From assembly GCF_015706575.1 (NCBI RefSeq), contig NW_024037076.1:20960898-21024897 (forward strand): 64,000 nucleotides of DNA. The letters are read 5' to 3'. The notes below the pieces were generated by a model. That model searched no databases. It saw only the letters and a list, made by a program, of their open reading frames with translations, and was not told where the DNA came from. The stretch comes from Patiria miniata. Lineage: Eukaryota; Echinodermata; Asteroidea; Valvatida; Asterinidae. Within the stretch, counting starts at the first letter, position 1; each line of letters begins with the position of its first letter. The position numbers and the translations under genes were made by a program. This document shows positions 9,981-23,600 of the stretch, piece after piece.

Positions 9981-11465
9981 CTACATTCTTTTCCCTGATA
10001 TCAAACAGTATTTCACCTACATGTACATGTATGCATTTTATGCGGCACCAGTCCTATGTTGATACATGTAGTTCAGTTCAAAACTTGTGGCTTTATTAAC
10101 TGCTGGAAATAGTCTAGGCCAAAAACAGCATTTTTCCACATTTTCAACATTGTGCCTATCGCAATACTCAATGGCGTATATTTGTTCTGAGCTTTCATTT
10201 AAGAGACTTGTTCATTATTGTATCCATGGTTAATGTTCTGTAGGAACAAAAAGAAATCTTTTGGAAAAATACATACACGTACATGTACATATGTAAATTA
10301 TGTATGAATTAAACCCAAGCCAAATTCAACACTGTGCATCACCCTTTTTCTCATTGTTTTTTTTTTTACTTTATCGTGTGTTTGCGAGAACCACACCTAA
10401 CTTGATTTTGTGGCCAAATTGCCTACGTCAAACTTTTTAATTGCCTCATGCGTTTTTGTACAGCCAAAAATTAAAAATAGGTACAGGGTATATTGTAATG
10501 ACTACAGTGGTTTTTGAATTGAATCCTCTTGAATCCCAAAAAAATGATTGGTATAAAAAGAACAACAGTCATAAGAAAGTAACAAAATGACATAAAGAAG
10601 TTAACAATACAACATTTATAAGAAAATAAAAGTATTTTCCTACCTACATATCAACCTGAAGAAAAAAATGGTATATGAAGAACAGCATACGTCATATACA
10701 TAAGAAAGTTACAAAATTATAAACCAATGGTGTTATTGTAAATCTACAATTATTTTTTAGGCCTTTATGCTTTAAGAACATGCAGTTAGGTATAAATTCA
10801 TGGTAACTGGGCTGTACAGCCTTGTTAGATTTCATTTTCACATTAAAAAAAATATTTCTCCCGAGTTGGAGTTGTTAAGAGTTTCTGACATCAATTTAAA
10901 CAGTACAGGTTCTCGTGTTAAAACAGTAGGGCCAATATATCAATACTTTTGCTCATGATACAGACTTGCAGACAATTGATATTTAAAAATGTAGGAAAAG
11001 GTCTCTTGGGGCATTTGAAGTGTAAACAAACTGTACTAGAGACCAACATTGTATGCATGCTTTTACACATATTTATTTACATATTCATGTTTACTAACTA
11101 GTGGTACAGGTGAGCCTGATGGAGGGGGGGGGAGAGACATGCAGAAAGAAATTCCAACAAAGAATATGCTTGATATCATCAAGAGCACAATGTTAGACAA
11201 TTTATATTTCATGGTCAAGTTATCATTCCTTCTCTTTTCCACACCTTTCCAGATATGTGAGGCCATATTGCGCTTAAACACTGCTACTGCTGTCGATGTG
11301 TACATATTCCTGCCTGATGTAAAACTATCGTTGCCACCACTGGAATTGCCTGGTTTATCAAAACTGCAGCATCGGTGATCCGCCAGAGGTGTTTTGCAAC
11401 ACATCTCAGCAACTAGTGCCATATATTGGTACACTGAAACTTCTCTTAGTCATGCTCCCATAGGC

Positions 11466-11480
11466 ATGCAGAAAGCATGA
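11466..11480 (+). promoter_or_regulatory. Minimal uORF overlapping MBD5/6 start codon
   Basis: ATG CAG AAA GCA TGA: a four-codon upstream frame whose TGA overlaps the main ATG in ATGA. It exists only if the mRNA includes bases from the likely acceptor at 11463 (CCCATAG/G). Such overlap could lower initiation or allow reinitiation. Confidence 0.4.
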
Positions 11481-11604
11481 ATCCTGAGAGGCAAATCTAC
11501 ATGAATGCTGCAATGGCTGGCAGTGACCAAGGCTTGGGCTACACAACTGTGCCTATGGGATGGAATCGTACTATTTGGGGAGATGGCTCTGTTGTGTATG
11601 TCAG
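11477..11604 (+). CDS. MBD5: MBD5/6 exon 1, start and first half of MBD
   Basis: Encodes MNPERQIYMNAAMAG ... VPMGWNRTIWGDGSVVYV, with donor AG/GTGAGA (phase 2). The start is chosen because the short N-terminus before VPxGW matches the family. VPMGW and GSVVYVSPSG correspond to the first strands of the MBD. Confidence 0.85.
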
Positions 11605-14600
11605 GTGAGAGTTTTGTATGAGCTACATGTATGTTTCTATCAACGTGAAGTCTTGTTTGTCAGACTCTGTGCAAAAGTGTACATGTTTGCAACTTTTTGA
11701 TGTCATGGCGAGTTTACACACTTATTGCAACGTTGAAGAAATTTCAAATGTGACACATTTTGTTTGGAATGTTTTGTGATGTACATGTAGTACAGTCGAA
11801 CCATAAGAAGAGCACTGTTAATACAACAAGGTCTAAGGTCTTTGTTTTTCTTTGTTTTCCTTTGTTTTCCATTACTGTTAATACAAGGTACCTGTTATAA
11901 CAAGGTAATTTGTAAAGTTCCAAGGACCTTTTTATAAAGGTGTTCGACTGTATTTGTTATCCCAGAGCTGTTTTCAAGTTGTTCAGTATTGGTAGAGAAT
12001 TTTGTCAGCACTATGCCTGTTGCTTCCGACTAGCATCCCTGGTGGATAGGCATTGAACATTGAAGTCGTGTTACTACTTGTGATGAATCACAAGCCTATC
12101 AAAAGCTACCAAGCCAACTTTTATGCTAGCCAATTTCAATTGTGGCAAAAGCATTCCTTTGTAATTGTTCGCCACTGTTACTTATGACAGGACTTGTGAA
12201 TAGACTTGTGATTCACTTAGAAATTGTGACTCTAAGAAAAGAATGAGACATTATGTTTCAATTAACCACCTTTTTTCCCCACATTTCCACACACAGCCCT
12301 AGTGGTCACCTCCTGCACTGTGCAGAAGACTTGCAGCGCTACCTTCTCGCTGAGGGTACCTGCAAGTGTGGACTGGAGTGCCCACTGATCATCGACAGGG
12401 TCTTCAACTTTAACCCACGGGTGCCAGCGCGACCTAAACTTCCATCCGATGTCTTGGTAGGAAGCCAACTGAATGCGCTATGCAAGCATAGAAACAAGCT
12501 GGTGGCCATGGCGATCGGGTTGCAAGGAAATGAGGAGACACTGGCAAATATTGGGCCTCCCGGTGGGGTCTCAGTGTTTGGCCGAAGCAAAGGTGAATAT
12601 AGTTATAATCTGTCCATTTTGTGCATAAGATTAATTGACAGGATTCATTTTGGTTATATAATACCTCCTTATTTATGACTGTTTGATGAAAACATTTTAA
12701 AAAAGAAAGAAAAACAATTCTAGTAAATCAGTATTCAATTAAAGCTTTGCTGGAAAATTCTCTGCTTTACAGTAGGTGTTGGGCTTAGTTTCAATTGTGA
12801 TAGTTCTTGATATGGAGTCACTGATATTTGAACAGCCATCTAATAAACGGAAAAAGGAACACAAAGCATCAGTTTATTATGAAGATCCAAAGACTTCAAA
12901 TATGCAGTATGGTACCCAATAGACAGCTTCTGCTGTGCGCTTCTACCAAAGATCTATGTAACAGTTCAGGCCAAAAAAAAAAATATTTGGTCTCTGGTCA
13001 GACCAAAGTTCCGGAATTGACGCGGGGACACGGCTTTTTTTCTTTTTCTTCAAGCTTGGATTGTATAGACAAGATGGGGTACTATTTTGCTTTTTTGGTG
13101 TCCTCATGTACATTGGTGTCCTCCATAATTTGCCTTGGTGCTCTCGATCATTTGCCTTGGTGCAATTTCCCATTCCTTGGTGCTCTTTGGTAAAAAAAAA
13201 TTGAGCAGGTGCGGCAATAGAGGGCGCTGTTGGAGCTACCGCAGAACATTTTTGAAAAAAAAAAGATTGACGCGCATGATTAAAATCGACGCGCGCGCTG
13301 ACCAGAGACCGACTTATTATTTTTTTTGGCCTAACAAGAAGTGAAACTTCGGTTTCATTTCTGGTTTGGCTTCGGGTCTAGAATAATTTTTCCCTGACAA
13401 GTTCAAAACCAAATTGCAATACGAACTATTTTTGATTATGTAGAAACATATCTAAATATTTTTTGAAAGCAGGACATAAATCTAGCCGGAGTTCCATCAA
13501 GGGCTTAAGAAATCACCCAAAGCCAGTGATGAAGCAAGGAAATGCATTTAAAGTTTGGTTCTGGGATAGTAGTTTGTGTGCTATATTATAAAATCACGAG
13601 GTGAGAGTCCTTGATACGGCGTATATTTGTACGCGATAAGCGGCAACAACTTGACGGTAACGCGAAGTACGCGAACATAAATACCTTTGACATGTTGGAG
13701 CCTTCGACTCAAGTCGAGTTGAGTCTTCTGATGAGGGACACGAGTTGAGTCGAGTCTTTTGCTCCAAGTGACTCAAGTTGAGTCGAGTCGGTTACCCGTT
13801 GGGAATTGAGTTGGGTCGAGTCGCCAAAAATTGTGACTCGATTCGGACTCGGGTCGAGTCATTGCCTAAAGTCATTACAACTCTGCCAATCACTGTCATG
13901 TTGTAGGTAAGAACAATATGAAATGAGTGAAACGATGCTTTAAAATACGGCATTAGAAAGAAAAAAAGGAAAAAGTGTGCTTAATACCAGTAACATGTCC
14001 ATTTCCAAGCGAGTAACGGAAGAAACCATTCATGTACGTACATGTACATGTAGATGACATGACTGTAGAAAAATTGGGTTCCTTGCACAACTCGAACTCC
14101 GGATACCTCATTTTTTTTTATCCATTCCCTTGATATTTGAATAAACGGGACTTGATTGTATTTCAAATAATGATAAAAAAGGATCACTACCGGTATTTGA
14201 AAAAGAAGACATATCCAGACAGCAACACCATAAAAATAAAGGCTGTTTGCTTAATCAGTCTTTTTTCTTGTTTTTCTTTTTAAATAATATTTGTAGTTCA
14301 CACACGACTTTATGACAAGTGTCCTATTATTAAACCCTATCCACCTAGGCCCTCTTTGCTAGGGTCCATCCTTATTCAACTACCACCATGTAAAATTTGG
14401 ATACAGCGTCAGTCCTCCAAAAATCTGCCTTTTCTTGAATTTGTTCAGTGGAGGGGTGACCACTGCCTCAATCCTTCAAAGTACCCCAACAATCACTGTA
14501 CAGGGTGAGTAAAAAAGAATGTCCCTTTGGATATGTTCAAGTTGTCTCCCACAAAAACGGGAAAGGTTACCAAATTGTTCTCTTCGGCCGACATTCGGTC

Positions 14601-17600
14601 TGGGTATACTATTGACCACAGTCTGTATTTAGTTTCACTGATATTCAGCCATGCATGAAAAGGATACAGGCCTTTCCTTAGGACTACCCAAAAACACTAT
14701 CAATACAATGTTTCTGAATATTTTTAGAGGGATATTTAATGTTATTTAATGGCCAGCACACTGCAAGACAGAACATAAATGAATAAATAAATATATAAAT
14801 AAAATAAATAAGATTTCAAACACAGTTTGTTGCTGTCGAAAAGGTCCTTGATGGTCAGAACGTTTATATGAAACAGGTCTAGGGTACAAGACATGATAGG
14901 TCAATTTGGAGAACACCTTCCAGAGGTACGGCAGCCTAATGCTCTGACAGGACGCAGAAACGTTGTAAAATACATGTACGGACAAACTGAAACAAGCAAG
15001 AACCTGAACAGGACATTGAAAATGTGAACCTAATCTATAAATTCTGTTTCAAGCTCAATAAATGTAATTCCATTTAATTGATGTCCTGTTCTGTTATTCT
15101 GTTTATTTCCTTCATTGTCCAGAGGCCCATTGTTGTCATTGTGTTGATAGCAAAAGGCCTATTCTTAACATTGTGTTGGTAGTATTTTGGGGTAGTCACA
15201 AAGAAAGGCCTGCATCTTTTTCATGCATGGCTGAATATCAGTGAAACTTTTACAGACTGTGGTCAATACCCAGACCAAATGTCGGCCGAAGAGAACAATT
15301 TGGTAACCTTTCCCGTTTTTGTGGGAGACAAGAACGTATCCAAAGGGACATTCTTTTTTACTCACCCTGTACAGTGATTGTTGGAGTATTTTGAAGGATT
15401 GAGGCAGTGGTCACCCCTCCACTGAACAAAATCAAGAAAAGGCAGATGATTTTAGAGGATTGAGGCTGTAGCCTATATTCAAATTTTACATCTTTTTTAC
15501 TCACCCTGTACAATGCGGGTGATATCCGTAGGCGGTGCTGATGATATCCAGTATAATGTAGACCTCAATTAAAGGCTGAACATAACCAGTGCAGGGGACA
15601 GCTAAAGACCTTGACACAATGCAACTTTCAAAATCAACCGACATTTTCTTTGCATACAGCCGCAATCCTCCAAAATCCTCCAGGCCTTGTTGATTCTGGA
15701 GGTTGAAGAAATTTCAAATGTTGCACAGTTTGTTGTTTTCATTAATAAGGCCCCCCCCCCCCAAAGTTCTGCTTCCGATTACATGCCATTCAAAAGTAGG
15801 GTAGGTACATGTAGGTAAGTACCGGTAGGGAATTTTTTTTTTGCCAATTTTTTGTATGTACGATCATACGGAGGCGTCTGCGTGTAGTCAAGGATAAAAG
15901 ATAAAAATGTATGGTTTTGGGTGTTTTTTCTAATTTTCCCCATAAAAAAAATAGGGTAGGGGCTGTCAGAATAGGGTAGGTAGGAAAACCGAAAGCAGAA
16001 CTTTTTTTGGGCCTAAACAATACACAAAAATGGACATTTTGAAATACGTACATGTACTTAGTTTTGTATAATTTCTGAAAATGACGGTAAATTAAGTTCA
16101 CATCACATTTGTGAATGTACCTTTTAATATTTTCAAAAGGGTGCACTTGTACATGTTGGCGTTAAAGAGTGGAAGCACTTGCTAATGAAATCAGTTATCC
16201 CTTCAGTACACTGTATTGTGTGAGCCATTGACATAGATTCATGTACATTCATACTTTAAGTTTAACAGTAGAGGGTCAAATAATGGTCAGACATTGGACA
16301 TTTACATACCAACCAATTACAATGTACCATGTTTGTCTAGACAATCTGTAAGTGCATGTGACCACTCAACACAGTGCACTGGATCATTTTTGACCAAGTA
16401 CTTTTGTTAATGTCATCCTCTGCATTACATACTACTATAATTAGCAACATATGGAGCAAAATCCCAGACAAGATGCATAAACATGTGAATTTACGACATA
16501 AACATTACCAAGTACATGGTACCAGTGCATTTGTGAATCAGTGTGTGAATACATTGTACAGTGTACTGATGCTTTAATGTGGAGGGAGGTCTGAACATAA
16601 TGCAGCTATTAAAAAGTATTGACATGAAAATCGCATAAGCAGAGAAAAAATTCACTGCAAAAACACCTGTGTAATACACAAAACATGCTTCATGACTAGC
16701 CATAGAATATTGCATGTGGGTTATATTGATAATGTTGATGTTGAAGAGATTGTGGTTTTCACAATTATTTAAATTACAATGTATTTTGTTTCCCACATAT
16801 TTTATTCCACTTATTTTTTTCTCCCGAAACTACGAAAGAAATGTTTAACCACTAAAAAAACACACACAAGATGAAGCAACTTACAGAAAATATCATTTCA
16901 TATTAAACATGAAATATTGAATTTCATTGTAATAATTGAAACAAAATAATATTAACTTTGTAGCAAATCATTAAACAAATTAATTTCATGCCTGAATTTA
17001 AAGGGAAGATACAACATATATGCAAACATCAAAAAACGAAATGATCAATGTATCACGAAATGTCTTACTGGATTGTTAGGGAACGACAGTCTAAAGCATC
17101 CTGTAAAGTTGTGGCTCCTGGTGTGCTGACATTTTCAAGAAAAACTGTATTTTTCCAACGCTGGTCGGCCGACCAGCGTTGGAGAAAACTGGCTTGTTTT
17201 TCAAAAAGTGCTCCTCATTTTTCATATTTAGTTCGTCTGCATTTTCTTTGCAATTGATTACACACCTGTGAAGACTACCACCCTGCTAGACTGATTATCT
17301 GATCTAACAATTCCCAAAAGGCTATAAATTGCTCCGTTTCATCTTAAGTGGGGTCAGGGAACCAGACTACAAGAATATGATTGTTTTCTTGGTTTGTCCA
17401 GCATCTACAATCCTAAAACGTGAAACAAGTCAGTGTAACAATATTTGCTATGTAACATACTAATCCTCCAAATCCATTTAGTTCTGAAAATTGCAGCAAA
17501 AGCAAATGTTGTACATTCCCTTTAAATGGTTTGTTTCATTTATCACAAAAAAGTACCTTGTGAATATTGAATAATTTATAATGCAGTTTGTGCTGAGGTG

Positions 17601-20600
17601 TTACATGTATACGCACGTTGGGAGTTGGGATACACTTGTAAGATTTTAAAACCCTAACCCTTTGGGTTTCTTTACTAGAAAGTATCTGAATCCGCCAAAA
17701 TCCACTTGTTGTGCCATGCACAAAAATATAGATGTTGGTGACTGCTGAGTATGGAGATATCCTGAATCCATCAAAATCCTGCAGTACTGCTAGGCTCACA
17801 ATCCTCAATCCATCAAAATCCCCCTGTTTTCAATAAAGAGGTATCCTGAATCTGGCGAAATAGGGCCTACTCAAAAACAGGGGTATGGATTTTGATGGAT
17901 TCAGGGTGGTTAGGGTTAACATATCTTTGAGATTAGGTATACATGTACATTGTACATGTATGGGGTCACTCAGTGAAACAAAATTGTTATTGTTAATTTT
18001 GGTTGTGACTCAAGTTGATTGTGACTCAAGTTGATTAAGAAAGTTTCAGAGCATCTGGATGTTTTTAGCGTGGTATTTTAAAGAAAAACGGTTTTATGTA
18101 ACATGGACACCACAACATTTTTGCCTATGTATAATTTTCTGATATTATTTTTGCACCAGTTTCCCCCGTGTTATTAGCTGAGAACATCACTATTCACAGA
18201 CCATTCCAAACCTATATCTGGGAAATTTAATGTGAAGTCTGCTGTCCTGAGAAATCTGTTAATTTCAAAAATTTAAAAAGTGTGACATGATTTAGCATCA
18301 ACTTGCAGATTTCTTGGAATAGCACTAAGACTTTTATTTATCACTCCAAAATACAGGTTTGGAATGGTCTTATGTTCTCAGTTATTTATTTTTTTTGAGG
18401 GGGAAGGTGTGCATAAATCCTTCAAATACTAACAAATACAGTAAAAGTGGTGCGGTGTCCATCAGCAGTCCACGTTACTGTAGGCCTACATTGTTAAGGT
18501 AAATATCGTCCTGAAATCGCCAATATTTTTATGTTTTAGTTTGTTTTGAAGGTTTGGTTGAAAGGAAACTAACCTAATGTCGCACTGTTCTTCAGAAAAG
18601 ACGGGGAAAAATGGTTGCTTACTTCTGACGTGGCTTCATTTTGTGGCCTACGTTTACATTTCCATACGTATTTCCAGCCTTAAATATAAGTTTGTCCCCA
18701 GCTTCTGTGTCCATATGTCAGTCGATTCAATGTACGGGTACACGTCGTGTGTTGTACGTATGATACATGTACTACAAGTAAATACACACAGCACCAATAC
18801 ACACGTTGTTTCCCGCACGTCCACAGCATGCGATGCACTGGTGGAGCATGTGTGACTGGAATCACAATTAACACCCAAACGCAGGTCTGGATTTTTGAGA
18901 GTCAAACTTTTGACCCCCGAAATTTGGTCTGGCAAGAATAACGCAAAAGCGGCCAAGTGCGGATGTATATTTTACTTTTAAATGTTCTTTTTAATGTATG
19001 TATAACCGATAATCCTTTAAAACTCTTCAGTCACTGTACAAAAAAAAGCACTGTGGAGAACAGTGAAGCATGACCAAATCTGCCTGCTTGCCCTGAGCTT
19101 CACCACACAAAAGAATTGTGCAGGGATTTGAAGTGTTATCCATACTCCACACAAGATTACCTCAATAGAATTTAAATTGGGGGTGCAACACTTGAGGGGT
19201 TGTGAAGTGCAGATAACTACATTTTGTACACGTAGGAGGGTTCAAATATGCTGAATAGCATCTCAATGCTCACGAACTTTCTTAAACAAGGAGTCCATAA
19301 CAAACATATATCTTTGCTTTGTCATTGTACTTTTGTTCATTTGTTGGCCGAATAAATAATAATAATTATTGATAACATTTTGGTTACTCTGACCAACCCC
19401 TTATACTTATTCTACAAATTTTCCAAAGTTCACGAAATGTTCCCCAACTCCATGGAAAGACACACGTGAACATTTATATAATGTTGGATGGCTTTGAAGG
19501 GGAATACCAGAATATATTACACGAGCTGTAGGGCCTAACAATATTGTACAAGTCGAAGACGAGTGCAATATTGTCATAGCGAGTGCAATTCTTGTATCCC
19601 CCCCCCCCTCAAAAAAACACCCACGTCCAACATTATTATTATTCATATTCTCTTCATATTAGGCTGACTAGCTTGATCCGCAAGAAATACATTTCAAGAC
19701 ACTGCCTTTATTTCAAAAAAATGTTGTCTAATTTTCGGGCCGCTCAAAGCTGCCATTGTGGCTGTTGACAACAGTGCTGCGCGCTGCATCAGCGTGCCAT
19801 GCGCTACGCTCTGTTGACTGGTTGATTTGTGACTTTCCACGCTCTAGATTGTGCGGAAACCAGCGAAAATGCCTGGATGACTGCAATATCAAAAATATTG
19901 CAGTCATCCGGTTGACATTATTGCAGTTGTCCGGGTACTTTTTACGAAAGCATAAAATACGCTGATTTATTTTTACCACTGGAAGCCTGATATAAATAAT
20001 AATATAATATAAGTCTGCTGTGATATAGGCCTAATCCATGGCATTTGTACATGTTTTTTTGTACACCCAAAGTAATGAAACTGGCAACAGAAATGAATCA
20101 GAGGGTGCCATTTCCATCTGAGGGTGCCATTTCCCCCCGAGGTTGTACAAAACCTATGGACTAGATCACAACAGACAATTATTTTCTTGTACATAATGGA
20201 AAAACCATAGTTATTGTTCAGAAGTAATAACTTTTTATACAAACATATTTTTGGGGGACATGGACCCTAAGCATTCTTAATTCTTAAGTCCAATGTTGCT
20301 AGTGTTGATCTGTTGGTCTGCATCAACACATGCATGCCCTGGGGTCTGTTCAAACTGTGTTGTACACAAAAGCAGAGGTGAAAATATAAAAATGTCTCTG
20401 AGAACAATCAACGTGATGTTCCAACATACACGAGGTGATGTTGCCAAACATGAACATCTGAAATATGTCTTGTGAACAATTCTCATCCCACAAAATTCGA
20501 CAACCTAGTACATTTGTACCATGGTAACGAACATGTTTGGCTCACCTAACACTCGATGCTAACACTCTAAGCAAGCCACTTGTATTCACAAATTTAACAC

Positions 20601-23600
20601 TTTTATGTGTTACAGGATCCAAGAGGTCCAGATCAAAGTCCAAGCCAGAGAGAGCTGTTGACTTCCAGCCACAGAATCTGTCAGCATCACAGGTCTTGGC
20701 ACTACAAGGTGGACACGTGCATCAGATTCCGGGCTTTGCAAACTTCATGCCATCTTTGAAGTCTGTTCCATTTGAACACCAGTTGCAGCAGCACTCCATT
20801 GAATCTCAACAGCGTCAAATCCAAATGCATCTCCTGCAGATGCAGCACCAGGATCTCATGCAGCAGCACCAGCAGATGCAGCACCAGCTCCACCACCAGC
20901 ATCGACAGACCCCCATGCAAAGAAGGAGTCAAGAGGTTGAGTCATTACATTCACCCGTTGAACAGTATTCTTTAGAACAAAGGTCAGGAAAAAGGCTTCA
21001 TTCCAGCCCACCATCATCATGCCCAAAGAGGCCTCCCTCCAACAGTGGCAGCGCAGGATCACAGAGTGCTCCCACTTCTGCAAGTCCCCACAGTACCACT
21101 CCAAGATGCAGTAAAAGTCCAAGGTTAAGTAGTGAACTTACGTCTCCGAGCTCAAAAGAAAGGCAACCTCTTCATGGCCACAGTTTACTGCCACTCCCTT
21201 TTCATGGGGAGACACACCAGCTCATCGTAGATGGGCAAACTCTTGCCATCCATCCCGATGCATGTGCGCCTAGTGTAATACCATTACTCAGCAATATGTA
21301 CCATGCTCAAAACAGGGCTTCCTTAAATGCTGCCAATGTAAGTAATAGCCAAGCTTTGTTTGCAAACCACAATGACGAAGTCTTCTTTATGCAAGATGGG
21401 TCCAGGAAGGGCCCCTCCAGAACTGTTCATGATTCTGTGGAAGTCCCTACTTGTCAGGCAGAGGACACAAATAAACTGGAAAGTAAATCTCCCGTCAGAA
21501 ATTTGAAAGATAACACCCCTTCACCAATAATCAACAAACCCGTCACTATGCATTCTACAAAACCGGATAAGAAACCTACAGTAGGCAATATGACGCTACA
21601 ACAAATATTTAAACAGTCTCTAGAAGGAAGTGCCTTTCCAGCGAGTAGTTTGCTGTCAGCTGCAGCCAGAGCTCAGCTTGCAAAGCAGCCTCAATCACCC
21701 GATAGTCCCTCACCCCACCATGCTGGTGACCTCATGTCTGGCATGGGTCTATTCAATAAAATGTCATCTAACTTAACATCCAAAGACACTAAACTTGAGT
21801 TGGCTGCTTTGCCCAGTAATAAAGGTTCACAGTTCAGTGCAAGCAGAAAACATGTAGCAAAGTCAACAAATATAGATGTTGTTCATTCATCTGAAATGAA
21901 TGTCAAAGGCACCGCATCAGCGCCCCAACAGACAGACGAGTCCCCAATCCAGTGCCTGGAGAATGCTGTACAGAACCTAAAAGATCATCCTAGTACATTG
22001 AAGCCAGCTGTATCAGCTGTAGATGTTTTCTCTCCAGAGGTCACACAGGATAGCTCTGCCTGTAGAAAAAGGCTGAGCACTGATGCTGAAGAAACTATGG
22101 AAAAAAGTGTCAAAAGACAGAGATTACAGAGTAGCGATTCTGTTGGATCTCAGACAAAACAGTCAGAAGCTGCAATGTCAACTCACCAAGTGCCTGCAAT
22201 AAACTCAGACAAACCCTTATCAATGCACCATCATGATACAACCAAGGTAACAGGCTCCTACAATGTCGTCTGTTCCACTGGAAAAGCAACAAGTTCCAGC
22301 AAGCATCCAACTGCAGAAAATGCAGAATTGGCAAGATGGCAGCAGCAGCAGCAAGAGTGGTATGCCAACATGCTCAGAGTAAAACAACATCATGAGTCTG
22401 GAAATATGCCTGTTGAACATTTCCCTCCAGGATCTCAGGTGAGACCTCCTCAAATAAGATCTAGAGGTCTCCAGGAGCTCCAGTATATTGCCATGGGAGG
22501 CAATCCTCCTCCCAGGATGCAAACTATGCAGCAACACCCCCATGTGGGCCATATGCACAGATTTCCAAATCATTTTACGAATCCACAGTTCAACCCTCAT
22601 CAGGCCAATATGATGCATCATATTCACAGGATGCAGATGCCTTTTAGAATGGATCATCCTGTGGACCCATTAGATCCTAATATTGCTCAAAATCCAAGTA
22701 TGTGTAATAGTAACATCCTGCAGTCAATGCTCCAACAGCAGCAGCAGCTTCAGCAATTGGGCATGCTTCCACCTGGCAATTTCCAACACCCCGTACATCA
22801 CATAAGTCCTGTCCATCATTTGGACCCCTCTCAGCATATACCGGTAGCACAAGCAGATGTGCCAAGTCTGCCTCAGGCTCATGTTCATGGACAAGACACC
22901 ACTAATCCAGGAGCAATGCCACAGCACAAGAAGGGTGCCAAACCAGTCAGGGGTGCAAGCACTTCAACAAGCACTGCACTGACATGTACGGTGGACATAG
23001 ATGATGAAGAACCCAAGGATGCAGCCTATTGGGTAAAGGCTGCATCCAAATCAGGGGGAGTGAAGAAGGTCAAAGACATACTGGCTATGACAAGGTCTTT
23101 GCAGAAGCACAACAGTGAAGCAGGACAGGTTGAGGCAATCTTCCAGGCAGTCTTGGATTCTGCAAGTGGTGGCATGAAAGTAATCATCAAAGAGGGGACT
23201 CGATCACAGGAGGGAGTGCAGTCAGGGAGTGCAGACAATAATCAAGAGAAAGAAACGGATGCCCCTCCAAAAGCTGCTATTGAATCTACAGATAGATCAG
23301 ATTCCATGTGTGAAGTATCTGAACAGAGCTCTGTTTCCCCTTCTCCAGCACAACAAAATGCAGTTGAACCTGATTTTGAGGTTCAAGATGAATCCTCAGA
23401 TGACTTACTTAATGCTGATGCAGTAGAGAGGCCATGTGGAGAATCTTTGGATCAAACATCAGAGCTAGACATACCTACATCACAAGATGATTTTAGAAAG
23501 GCACAGAATCTTTCTGAACTTTCAGTAACACAGATGGAATCAAACCCAGACACTGCTATCTTAAAGACTCAAGATTTGGAATCAGTGTCTTTGGATGGGG

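Larger units (their letters stand above)
5058..11463. other. Spacer or 5' intron upstream of MBD5/6, repeat-rich
   Basis: No host coding exon was recognised in these 6.4 kb. They hold the repeats and retroelement fragments listed separately (5623-5815, 6040-6180, 6342-7013, 7972-9700, 9785-9980). The promoter and non-coding 5' exons of the MBD5/6 gene may lie here but cannot be placed by eye. Confidence 0.5.
12593..20615 (+). other. MBD5/6 intron 2, 8 kb, transposon-rich
   Basis: No coding exon was seen. It holds the inverted-repeat elements at 12968-13332, 14330-15690, 15747-16014, 16997-17526, 17646-17919 and 18173-18386, plus the hairpin at 19875-19909. The rest is AT-rich unique-looking sequence. 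Confidence 0.7.

Noticed and set aside
20537..20615. Extension of the MBD5/6 giant exon upstream to an ATG at 20537
   Set aside because: The frame is open, but a consensus acceptor (TGTGTTACAG) at 20615 joins in phase with exon 2, and the upstream residues are not family-like.
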